Assembly (NCBI GenBank): GCA_919903585.1
Contig: CAKKST010000376.1
Span: 1-10,563 of the forward strand
DNA from: Nitrospiria bacterium
Lineage (GTDB): Bacteria; Nitrospirota; CAKKRA01; 9FT-COMBO-42-15
Direction: 5' to 3'
Length of the DNA stretch: 10,563 bases
Position 1 is the stretch's first letter, and each line of letters begins with the position of its first letter. Below the pieces are notes generated by a model. That model was not told the origin of the DNA and searched no databases. It worked only from the letters and a program-made list of their open reading frames with translations. Shown piece by piece: positions 1-7,203 of this stretch. A program made the position numbers and the translations under genes.

Positions 1-151
1 TCTTGCCATGCTGGTCCATCTGGTCGCTGCTGAACAGCTCCGATCGCAGCGGCGGTTCGTCGCCGGCGCACTTTTGTGTCTTGCTGTTTCCGCGGAGCCT
101 CGCCCGCAAATGGGACAGGTTTCCAAGAATGCTCTTGCTGCTTATCTTCAA
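1..151 (-). CDS. N-terminus of a cyclic beta-1,2-glucan synthase-like protein (GH94/NdvB type), partial
   Basis: Only the first 50 codons lie in the window; the gene continues past position 1. The translation ends with PPLRSELFSSDQMDQHGK, which resembles the conserved N-terminal segment (ELFS..QMEQHGK..LA) of the very large membrane proteins that carry glycosyltransferase 84 and glycoside hydrolase 94 domains and make or process cyclic beta-1,2-glucans. The preceding stretch is basic (HLRARLRGNSK), as expected before the body of such a protein. The start is TTG at 151-149, chosen because AAGGAG at 166-161 stands 9 bases upstream; there is no in-frame ATG before the conserved motif. Of the first 120 bases of the window 75 are G or C, far above the neighbouring genes. 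The assignment rests on a short recognised motif, so the family is likely but the exact enzyme activity is not established. If it is this family, the product is a multi-pass inner-membrane enzyme of well over 2000 residues. Confidence 0.65.
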   Translation of the reverse strand, partial: MKISSKSILGNLSHLRARLRGNSKTQKCAGDEPPLRSELFSSDQMDQHGK

Positions 152-166
152 GTTTGAGGTCTCCTT

Positions 167-185
167 CTGAGAAGCGAAGTCTCAG
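167..185 (-). promoter_or_regulatory. Hairpin next to the ribosome binding site of the glucan synthase-like gene
   Basis: CTGAGA (167-172) and TCTCAG (180-185) form a perfect 6-bp inverted repeat around a 7-base loop. In the minus-strand transcript the stem ends directly before the AAGGAG ribosome binding site (166-161) of the TTG-started gene. It could modulate initiation, but 6 bp is short and chance cannot be excluded. Confidence 0.35.
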
Positions 186-294
186 CAAATTGGATAGCAA
201 TAGCGAAGTTATTCATTTCCATCTGTAATCTATATCATTTAAAGCAGAAGATAACAATTTATATTTCTGAAGAGCGCGCTTGTTGGGCTGGTAA

Positions 295-324
295 ATGTTA
301 GTTCAGCCATTCTATGTTTGTCAA
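295..324 (-). promoter_or_regulatory. Putative sigma-70 promoter for the glucan synthase-like gene
   Basis: On the minus strand a perfect -35 box TTGACA (324-319) is followed, 18 bp later, by TAACAT (300-295), a 4/6 match to TATAAT. Transcription would begin near 288 and give a leader of about 135 bases before the TTG start at 151. The gap of 230 bp after the membrane-protein gene makes a separate promoter reasonable. No good rho-independent terminator is visible between 382 and 325, so read-through from upstream is also possible. Confidence 0.5.
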
Positions 325-381
325 TTTTTTTGTTATCTACAGTAAAAGTCCCAGTTGATATAAGATTTATTACTTTCCTTC

Positions 382-696
382 TTAGGCAGGTTTTGAAAAA
401 AGTGGTGTGAAGAAAGGGCATAAGGATAAAATCATAAGGAAGATGACATTTATTGAGCCTACTATCCAGACCCCAAATGCCACCTTGAGTATATGCTTAA
501 AACGGTTTACCTTTATTGCAACACCTCTGATTGCAAATCCAATACTGCCAAGTAGGATATTTAAAACAGCAATTGCTGTTACTGGAAACTTTTGAGCGCC
601 AGCAGTTTTTGCTATAGATACAAGAAGAAATGTACCTATAAAAATTAGAACTAAAATAATCACAATATCGCGTATAACTCCCTTCCAGTCTGTCAT
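382..696 (-). CDS. Small three-helix integral membrane protein, function unknown
   Basis: A 104-residue, strongly hydrophobic protein. Three likely transmembrane segments are visible at about residues 9-29, 38-58 and 70-92, separated by short loops; the loop after the second helix is basic (KVNRFKH), which suggests it faces the cytoplasm. No catalytic motif is recognised and I cannot name the family. The ATG at 696 is well supported by AAGGAG (708-703) six bases upstream. That ribosome binding site lies inside the final codons of the truncated nicotinate phosphoribosyltransferase reading frame, whose stop codon is only 2 bases before this ATG, so translation of the two is probably coupled and they share a transcript. 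The overlapping plus-strand reading frame (407-595) has no ribosome binding site and looks like a shadow. Real gene status is fairly likely from the membrane-protein pattern and the good start. Confidence 0.7.
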   Translation of the reverse strand: MTDWKGVIRDIVIILVLIFIGTFLLVSIAKTAGAQKFPVTAIAVLNILLGSIGFAIRGVAIKVNRFKHILKVAFGVWIVGSINVIFLMILSLCPFFTPLFSKPA

Positions 697-698
697 GT

Positions 699-1079
699 TT
701 ATCTCCTTTTCAAATTAATTCTATCTTCTTTACGCTTATCAACACCTGATGCCTGGCATATCAGGCCAAGTATGGCAGTTTCATAAACACAGAAGTCCTG
801 ATATTTTCCCTCAATCTCCATTACAGACTCATAAGGATAAAAGATAGTCCCTTCCTTCATTGCTCTTACCTTTATTGGCAGGCGCTTCATAAGATACATT
901 GCCTCTTCAAGCCCTGCAAAAATCCCCCACTGATAAGTATCTGGAAGAGACTTTGCAATAAACTCCGCCTTCACAACAGGGTTTATCCCCTTTGCCTTTA
1001 AGATTTTTAGCGTTCTTTCAAGATATACATCTGTGATTTTGCCATCAATAATATCCTTTGGCTCTGCTGTATGGAACAT
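699..1079 (-). pseudogene. pncB: 3'-truncated nicotinate phosphoribosyltransferase (NAD salvage)
   Basis: The 126-residue product begins MFHTAEPKDIIDGKITDVY and continues with WGIFAGLEEAMYL, EGTIFYPYESVMEIEGKY and VYETAILGLICQASG. These match the N-terminal domain of the archaeal-type nicotinate phosphoribosyltransferase family, which converts nicotinate and PRPP to nicotinate mononucleotide. Full-length members are about 390 residues. Here similarity stops after CQASGV (around residue 112) and an unrelated tail, DKRKEDRINLKRR, follows before the stop. The downstream barrel with the PRPP-binding and catalytic residues is missing and is not found in the rest of the window, so the product should be inactive. 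ATG at 1079 is preferred over the in-frame TTG at 1091, because GGAGG (1089-1085) is then correctly spaced five bases upstream and the family start MFHTA is kept. It could alternatively be a retained short protein, but a deletion remnant is the simplest reading. Confidence 0.8.
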
Positions 1080-1102
1080 GGTAGCCTCCAAATTTTTAGC
1101 CT

Positions 1103-1133
1103 ATTTTACCACAGGACTGGACTTATTTAACAA
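1103..1133 (-). promoter_or_regulatory. Putative extended -10 promoter for the leftward transcript
   Basis: On the minus strand TGGTAAAAT (1111-1103) is an extended -10 element (TGn plus TAAAAT, 5/6 match). It is preceded by TTGTTA (1133-1128) with a long 19-bp spacer, which the extended -10 may tolerate. The start point would be near 1096, leaving a leader of about 17 bases that contains the GGAGG ribosome binding site of the truncated phosphoribosyltransferase gene. Confidence 0.4.
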
Positions 1134-1222
1134 GAAATATTAGCAGTTTGCTGAAAGGCTTAGAAATCTCAGATAAAACCCCTTTAAATATATATGATCA
1201 AGGCTAAAGCTTGTCGGTTATC

Positions 1223-1250
1223 TTGACAATATAAATATTTTGTGTATACT
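1223..1250 (+). promoter_or_regulatory. Strong sigma-70 promoter of the DUF2914-A2M-pbpC operon
   Basis: A perfect -35 box TTGACA (1223-1228) and a 5/6 -10 box TATACT (1245-1250) are separated by 16 bp of AT-rich DNA. Transcription would begin near 1257 and give a 5' leader of about 130 bases before the ATG at 1387. It is the only promoter of this quality ahead of the three-gene operon. Confidence 0.7.
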
Positions 1251-1343
1251 TAACTGAGTGGCCAATGATATTCAGTTTCACATCTATATTTTTGGCTTCA
1301 AACAACCATCTAAAAACACATCTGCTCCAAAGTAGTATTCAGT

Positions 1344-1356
1344 TTAATATTATTAA
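1344..1356. promoter_or_regulatory. 13-bp palindrome in the operon leader
   Basis: TTAATA-T-TATTAA is a perfect inverted repeat around one central base, located 18 bases before the AAGGAGG ribosome binding site of the DUF2914 gene. It is followed directly by a near-tandem repeat, ATTAACCAC (1352-1360) and ATTAAACCAC (1361-1370). Being downstream of the predicted start point, it could be a repressor site, but AT-rich palindromes are common by chance. Confidence 0.25.
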
Positions 1357-1386
1357 CCACATTAAACCACCAAAAGGAGGTAGCAT

Positions 1387-1839
1387 ATGAAAAAAGTATT
1401 GTTTGGAATTATGGTTTTGGTAATGGCTGTAATGGTTGGCACTGTTCTGGCGGAGGAGGCTGCTAAACCTGCTTCACCAGAGGCTGCCAAGCCTGCTGCA
1501 AAAGAGGCTTCAGAAAATGGCCTTACAATTGCGCGCATGGAGATTGCAGGCGGTGTGGAAAACAGGGAGCCTGTAGGCACGGCATCCTCTTTCCCTGCAA
1601 CACAGGAAAAGGTCTGGTGCTTTGTTGAATTTCAGAATGTAACAAAGGAAACCACTATTAACTATGTATGGACATTTGGGCAGAACGAGATAGATAAGGT
1701 GCCTCAGACCATCAAGGCATTTTCAAAATACAGAACATGGACAAACAAGACCATTGCAGGCAGAAAAGGCGACTGGAAGGTTGACATCTTAGACGAGTCA
1801 GGCGCAGTGCTGAAATCTGCTTCATTCAAAATAGAATAA
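1387..1839 (+). CDS. Secreted DUF2914 domain protein
   Basis: A 150-residue protein with a clear Sec signal peptide: MKK, a hydrophobic core to residue 20 and a probable cut after VLA (residue 22). Next comes a 20-residue linker of Ala, Pro, Lys and Glu with an imperfect EAAKPA repeat, then a DUF2914 domain from about residue 45 to the end. Family hallmarks seen are KVWCFVEFQNV (an early beta strand with the W-F pattern), YVWTFG, the RTWTNKTI segment, GDWKVDILDESG and the final SASFKIE strand. The domain is expected to be a small beta-sandwich; its biochemical role is not known. AAGGAGG at 1374-1380 sits six bases before the ATG and fixes the start. The gene opens an operon, with a 34-bp gap and no terminator before the alpha-2-macroglobulin gene, so a periplasmic role linked to that protein or to PBP1C is inferred, not shown. 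Confidence 0.88.
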   Translation: MKKVLFGIMVLVMAVMVGTVLAEEAAKPASPEAAKPAAKEASENGLTIARMEIAGGVENREPVGTASSFPATQEKVWCFVEFQNVTKETTINYVWTFGQNEIDKVPQTIKAFSKYRTWTNKTIAGRKGDWKVDILDESGAVLKSASFKIE

Positions 1840-1873
1840 CAAGCGATTCAAAAATATTCTAAGGAGGCTACTA

Positions 1874-4800
1874 ATGATAAGGATGCGGAGCTGCCTTACA
1901 ATGCGGTTTTCGTTTCTGTCTGTTTTGATAATATTTATAGCATTTTCTTTCCTGATCTCAGCAGGATATGCAGAGGAAAGGTCTTTCAAGGATGAAAAGT
2001 ACGCTATTTTAGACGGCAAAAAGCTTCTTGAGAAGATATGGCCATCCAGCAAAGACCCTGACAAGAATTCTGAAAAAAAGGAACCTGTCAAGGTCTCTGA
2101 CAGCAAGGAAACATTTACTATCTCACATATAGAAGCCAGGCCTGCAAGAGAGAATAACGTGATTATAACCTTTACTGACTACTGCGACCTCTCTATCCTC
2201 AGACAAAATCTTAAGCTCATTCCGCCTGCCCCTCTTCAGTGGCACAACAGCAGCGTTTCTACAGACACCAATATTCTTGCCCTGAGAGGCAGCCTTAAGG
2301 CAGGACAGAAGTATATGATTGTACTTCCTGAGGGGTTAAGATGTTCAAGCGAGAGGAGATACAAGAGGGGCTTAAATATTTTTACAGTGCCTGATATTGC
2401 CTCTGAGCTTGCATTCCTTGAGCAGGGAAGCGTGATAGAGCGCAACAGCAGGCAGATGCTTCATGTAAGGCTTATGAATGTAAATGAGGTAATGTTTAAA
2501 GGCCTCCGCATCCCTCCTGTTTTACTCCCCATTGCAATGACAGAGATGAATCAGAGGCCATATCGTTCATGGGTGGATATTAAGAACGATTTTACAAATA
2601 GGGCTGCGAAATTAAGTGACACCATTGGGAAGGAGAAGGATTTCCAGAATTTTACAGGCAAGGTTATTGAAGACAGCCAGTTGTTCTTTAGCCAGAAGGA
2701 ATCCAACATCCAGCATCAATTTTCCATTCCCCTTAGCTTCAGGCAGGCAAAGGAAGAAGGGGCGCTTGAATTAACAATGGTAAGCAGCAACCGCAAGGAA
2801 CAGCCTGCAGCAACACCGTTCAGACTCTACAGGATAACTGATATCGGGCTTTCATACAAAAGGTCAGAGGATTCCATGCTCATCTGGGCAACATCAATTT
2901 ATACAGGCCGTCCACTAAAAGATGTTTCGCTCCTTGTCTTTACAGCCTTTGATGAGGCTGTGCCGCTCGGAAATACAAATCAGGACGGCCTTTTGTTGAT
3001 TAAGAATAAAACCATGGTAAAACATGCCTCTCTTAAACAAGGGACAGAGGGGCAGATGCAGAATAAGCCGCTCCAGCTTGATAAGGTTATATGGGTTGCA
3101 GCGGCATCGCAGACAGACCGCTCTTTTATTGAGATACATCCTGAAGGGAATCTGAAGGTGCAGGGCATTCGTCAGACAAAGCAAGATAAAGAATCAGCAA
3201 GGGCTGTGAAAAAGCGAAAGAAAGTATCAGCAAAGACCGAGGGTGAATCTGCAATGCCCGGCGTAGAATTGGCAAGCCTGTTAAAGGGCTATGTATTTAC
3301 AGAGCGCGGCATCTACAGACCGGGAGAAACCCTTTATTTCAAAGGGACAGCGCGGGCATATAATGACGGCAAGATCGCCCCGCCAAAGGAGGCGTCTGCA
3401 AATTTTAGGATTGTTAACGCAAAGGATGAAGAGGTCTATAATAAAGACATTAAATTATCTGAATTTGGGACAGCAAACGATAAATTTCTGATTAAATCCT
3501 ATTTTCCCCTCGGCACATATACGCTGTATATGAAATATGGCGCTGAAAAGGATGAAGTGGCTAACAGGACATTTGAGGTTCAGGAATTCAGGCAGCCGCG
3601 GCACTATGTTGAGGCGCTTTACAAGCGCGAAAGCAAAAAGGATGACAGCTTTGTTAATCTGAATATAAAAGGCGAGATATTGAATTGTGAAATAAACGGC
3701 AAATATTATGCAGGCGGGCCTGTGAAGCATGGCAAGGTGCGGTGGAATATCTATCATACAAAGACAGACTATCAAAGGCCAGACCATCCTGGGCATAGTT
3801 TTGGCTATCCATTGGAGAGCAGAAGCGAGCTGCTTGAAACCGGCGAATCCCTGCTTGATGAAAATGGCAGGATAGTTGTGCCTGTGCTGCTCGGCAAGGA
3901 GGTATTGTCAGGCCTTTACGGCATTGAGGTCTTTGCCTCTGTTATTGACTTTGACGGAAGGGCATCTTCAGAGAGCGCTGTGTATCAGATAGAGCCTGAT
4001 TATCTTGTTGGCATCAGCGCTCACCCGGAGAATGTGCAGCAGGGCGACAATCAGACTCTTTATGCAGTTGTTATTGATAAAAAAGGAAGGAAGGTCAGCA
4101 AGGGGCAGGTGGCAGTGCAGGTGATGGGAAGGGGATACGCATATATACAGAAGAGGAATGCAGAAGGCCATGTATATTGGGAGTCTGAGAGGGTGTGGCG
4201 CAAGGAACTCGCCGTAAATATTCCTATTAAGGATGATAAGGCAGCCTTTGAATTTGATTTTTCCAGAGGAGGTGAGTTTCTTGTAACCTTTTCTTATGAC
4301 AGCCCTGATGGCATGCGTTACACATCTGGCACAAAATATACTGTAGCAGGAGTATATTATGACGAACAGCGCGGGCCAAAGGAGGCATTTGAGAGGCTGA
4401 ATATGACAGCAGAAAAACCCCTTTATCTTCCCGGCGAAACCATTAAGGTATATATCAATCCCAGACTCCATGTTTCATCTTATCTTCTTACAATAGAACG
4501 TGGCGACATGATAGAGCACCGCACCATTGAGTTAAAGCCTGGGCAGAAAACCATTGAGATCCCAGTTAAAGATGCATACAGTCCAAATATCTACATATCT
4601 CTGCTCGGAACTGTGCCAAGGTCATCATTTCCATTGCACAGGGAGAAGTTTGATGCAGATGCGCCTACATTTCTCTTTGGCACAGTGAATGTTGAAGTAA
4701 AGGGTGAACAGCAAAGCATAAAGATTGGTGTAAATGAAGAGATAAAAAAGATAAAGGCCCTGCCGGGCTCTGAGATGTCCCTTACAATTACATCAAAAGA

Positions 4801-7201
4801 TGAGAAAGGCAAAGGGGTGTTAAGCGAGCTTGCTGTTGCTGTAGTTGATGAGAGCATCCTTTCCATGACAGGGTTTAAAACCCCATCCCTTGATATATTG
4901 GCTAAATTTATAGCGCCCCTCGGGGTTTTTACAGGGGAGCTAAGGACAGAGCTTTTAAAGCAGACGCCTTATAACTTTTTTAGAAATGCTCCGCTGACAG
5001 GCGGCGATGGCGAAGGCGGGGAGCCAGAGGCAGTAAGCTCAAGGATACGCAAGGATTTTAATCCTGTTGCCTACTTTAATCCATCAGTGCGCACTAATGA
5101 AAAAGGAGAGGCAAAGGTTACTTTTAAATTTCCTGATACAATGACTACATACAGGATATATGTGGTGGCATGCGACAAGGGCTCTCGCTTTGGCTCATAT
5201 AACAGGAATGCGCTTGTGGTAAAGGATTTCTATCTTGAGCCGGGCCTGCCAGCCTTTCTGACTAAAGGAGACAAGTTCAAATTCTTTGTCTCAGCCTTTA
5301 ACAAGACCGACCAGAGCGCGCCTGCAGGTTTTTCACTTAAGACAGATAATCTGCTTTCTTTATCTTCAGCAAGCACAGCCTATCCATTGAAAGGGTATGA
5401 CAGAACCCTTATTCCTGTGGAAGGGACAGCGCAGAGGCCGGGCGTAACACAGATTACCTTCTCTGGCAAATTCAAGGACAGTTCAGATATAGTTGAACTC
5501 AAACTCCCTGTGAATTCAGGCAATGTGCTGGGCACAGACATAATCTTTGGCGCCTTTAAAAAAGAGACTCAGGTAAAGTATACTTTCCCCAAGGATGTGA
5601 AGGATATTAAGTGGGAGGATATTAACCCTAATGAGGTTCAGGCCATATTAACAGTAAGCGGCTCGCCATTTTTGCGTATGTCCGCAGGGCTTAAGTATCT
5701 GCTCAGATATCCCTATGGATGTGTGGAGCAGACAAGCTCTGGCGTATTTCCCCTTGCCGGCCTGCGCGATGCTATAAAAAAGGGGCTGCTGCCTGATATT
5801 AGTATTGAAGAGACAGATAAATTCATCAAACCAGGGATAGAGAGGCTCTTCTCCATGCAGATAACCACTGGAGGTTTTGGCTATTGGCCAGGCGACCGTC
5901 AGCCGCATATGTGGGGCACAATTTACGCAATGTCTGCACTCACAAGGGCTAAGCTTGCCGGCCTTGAGCTTCCAAAAGACAGGATGGAAAAGGCATTGAA
6001 GTATCTTGAGGATGAAATAGAGGGCAGCGGCAAAAGGGACGCTACATTCCGCGCCTTTGCATCATACATCCTCTCATTAAACAACGAACTTAAACAAGAG
6101 GCATTTAACAGGGTTTACAAGGATATTAACAATCAGCCGAGAGAGGCAGCGCTTCTTACGCTGATGGCAGCAAAGATCAGCAGGCTGCTTTCTGATGAGA
6201 CAGTAAAGAGCCTGCTGAAGCCGATTCTTGAGAGGCCATGGAGTTTAAACAGGTCAGATGAATTTCATGCAAGATACCGCGACCCAGCAATATCTGTGCT
6301 TGCCTCAACCCTTGTCTTTCCTGGGGAGGAGATAACAGACCGCCTTGCAGGCCGCCTAATGGGGGGTATGAGCAAGGAGGGCATCTGGTCGTCAACAAGC
6401 GACACGGGCTGGGCGCTTGTTGCCTTGAGCGAATATTTCATCGGTTCAAAAACAGATGATATGCCTGCCGAAGTAACTGTGCGGCAGGGAGAAAAGGCAA
6501 TCGGGACATTTAACCTTGACCCAAAAAGCTATCGTACAATGGAGCTTGAGCCGGAGCTCTTTTTAAAGAATCCGAAATTTACAATAACCTCAAATAATAA
6601 TCAGACGCTTCTATACAGGGTGGCGCTTACATTCCCGCGTCTTGACTATTCGCAAAAGGGCTATTCCAATGGTTTTGAGATACATAAAACAATAAAGAAC
6701 ACTGACGGCTCCGGCATTATACGCATTGGAGATATAGTTGAGGTAAAGCTAAAGATCAATGTCAAAAATCCAAGTTCAAACTATGTGGTGCTTGACGACC
6801 CCCTGCCTGCAGGCCTTGTGGCAATAAACAGCGCTATAAAAACAGAGGAGTCTGCTATAGCAAAGGGCAAGCAAAAGAAGGGAAGCAGAGATGTTGAAGG
6901 CTCAGGCATTGAAGAAGGAGATGAATTTGAAGACGAGTTTGGAGAAGGATTTGCCTGGGCAGATATTTACTGGGACCCATCTGGATATTACAGGTTTACG
7001 CCAAATTTCTTTGAGATCAGGAATGACCGTGTCCTTGCATTCAGAAACAGGACATGGAACGGCATCTACGAATATTCTTACTATGCCCGGGCAGTAGCAG
7101 AGGGTGAATTTATAATGCCCTCCACAAAGGTTCAGCTTATGTATGACCCTGAGGTTGTAGCATATACACCGCAGGGAAAGGTGGTTGTTAAAGGAAGGTA
7201 A
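1874..7201 (+). CDS. yfhM: Bacterial alpha-2-macroglobulin family protein (periplasmic protease trap)
   Basis: A 1775-residue protein, somewhat longer than E. coli YfhM (about 1650). The family traps proteases: cleavage of a bait segment triggers a conformational change and exposes a reactive thioester. A signal peptide covers residues 1-33 (cut likely after GYA); there is no lipobox cysteine. MG-type beta domains follow, including the MG2 hallmark GYVFTERGIYRPGE at 472-485 and the bait-region domain with AEKPLYLPGE from residue 846. A Gly-rich segment (TGGDGEGGEP, 1042-1051) precedes the A2M domain, which begins at IRKDF (1058-1062) and includes FPDTMTTYRIY. The thioester motif C1283-V-E-Q1286 (YPYGCVEQTS) is intact, followed by the alpha/alpha-toroid domain to about 1560 and C-terminal MG domains with an acidic insertion at 1680-1692. 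The start at 1874 is supported by AAGGAGG (1861-1867); Met4 and Met10 are alternatives. The pbpC gene follows after 2 bp. Assignment is firm; function in this organism is inferred from the family. Confidence 0.95.
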   Translation: MIRMRSCLTMRFSFLSVLIIFIAFSFLISAGYAEERSFKDEKYAILDGKKLLEKIWPSSKDPDKNSEKKEPVKVSDSKETFTISHIEARPARENNVIITFTDYCDLSILRQNLKLIPPAPLQWHNSSVSTDTNILALRGSLKAGQKYMIVLPEGLRCSSERRYKRGLNIFTVPDIASELAFLEQGSVIERNSRQMLHVRLMNVNEVMFKGLRIPPVLLPIAMTEMNQRPYRSWVDIKNDFTNRAAKLSDTIGKEKDFQNFTGKVIEDSQLFFSQKESNIQHQFSIPLSFRQAKEEGALELTMVSSNRKEQPAATPFRLYRITDIGLSYKRSEDSMLIWATSIYTGRPLKDVSLLVFTAFDEAVPLGNTNQDGLLLIKNKTMVKHASLKQGTEGQMQNKPLQLDKVIWVAAASQTDRSFIEIHPEGNLKVQGIRQTKQDKESARAVKKRKKVSAKTEGESAMPGVELASLLKGYVFTERGIYRPGETLYFKGTARAYNDGKIAPPKEASANFRIVNAKDEEVYNKDIKLSEFGTANDKFLIKSYFPLGTYTLYMKYGAEKDEVANRTFEVQEFRQPRHYVEALYKRESKKDDSFVNLNIKGEILNCEINGKYYAGGPVKHGKVRWNIYHTKTDYQRPDHPGHSFGYPLESRSELLETGESLLDENGRIVVPVLLGKEVLSGLYGIEVFASVIDFDGRASSESAVYQIEPDYLVGISAHPENVQQGDNQTLYAVVIDKKGRKVSKGQVAVQVMGRGYAYIQKRNAEGHVYWESERVWRKELAVNIPIKDDKAAFEFDFSRGGEFLVTFSYDSPDGMRYTSGTKYTVAGVYYDEQRGPKEAFERLNMTAEKPLYLPGETIKVYINPRLHVSSYLLTIERGDMIEHRTIELKPGQKTIEIPVKDAYSPNIYISLLGTVPRSSFPLHREKFDADAPTFLFGTVNVEVKGEQQSIKIGVNEEIKKIKALPGSEMSLTITSKDEKGKGVLSELAVAVVDESILSMTGFKTPSLDILAKFIAPLGVFTGELRTELLKQTPYNFFRNAPLTGGDGEGGEPEAVSSRIRKDFNPVAYFNPSVRTNEKGEAKVTFKFPDTMTTYRIYVVACDKGSRFGSYNRNALVVKDFYLEPGLPAFLTKGDKFKFFVSAFNKTDQSAPAGFSLKTDNLLSLSSASTAYPLKGYDRTLIPVEGTAQRPGVTQITFSGKFKDSSDIVELKLPVNSGNVLGTDIIFGAFKKETQVKYTFPKDVKDIKWEDINPNEVQAILTVSGSPFLRMSAGLKYLLRYPYGCVEQTSSGVFPLAGLRDAIKKGLLPDISIEETDKFIKPGIERLFSMQITTGGFGYWPGDRQPHMWGTIYAMSALTRAKLAGLELPKDRMEKALKYLEDEIEGSGKRDATFRAFASYILSLNNELKQEAFNRVYKDINNQPREAALLTLMAAKISRLLSDETVKSLLKPILERPWSLNRSDEFHARYRDPAISVLASTLVFPGEEITDRLAGRLMGGMSKEGIWSSTSDTGWALVALSEYFIGSKTDDMPAEVTVRQGEKAIGTFNLDPKSYRTMELEPELFLKNPKFTITSNNNQTLLYRVALTFPRLDYSQKGYSNGFEIHKTIKNTDGSGIIRIGDIVEVKLKINVKNPSSNYVVLDDPLPAGLVAINSAIKTEESAIAKGKQKKGSRDVEGSGIEEGDEFEDEFGEGFAWADIYWDPSGYYRFTPNFFEIRNDRVLAFRNRTWNGIYEYSYYARAVAEGEFIMPSTKVQLMYDPEVVAYTPQGKVVVKGR

Positions 7202-7203
7202 AA

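Noticed and set aside
1..381. Search for the missing C-terminal part of the phosphoribosyltransferase downstream of the remnant
   Set aside because: No segment in any frame here resembles the rest of that enzyme; the left end instead encodes a glucan synthase-like N-terminus.
239..421. 60-codon minus-strand reading frame overlapping the end of the membrane-protein gene
   Set aside because: It has no ribosome binding site, overlaps a better supported gene, and covers the predicted promoter of the next gene; the product shows no recognisable feature.
407..595. 62-codon plus-strand reading frame opposite the small membrane protein
   Set aside because: It has no ribosome binding site, and the opposite strand has a good start and a membrane-protein hydropathy pattern.
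1199..1213. CAAG-GCTAAAG-CTTG inverted repeat just upstream of the -35 box
   Set aside because: Arms of only 4 bp in AT-rich intergenic DNA are expected by chance; not enough to call an operator.
3968..4471. 167-codon minus-strand reading frame inside the alpha-2-macroglobulin gene
   Set aside because: It lies antisense to well conserved MG domains and has no family resemblance; it is explained as an antisense shadow of a long gene.
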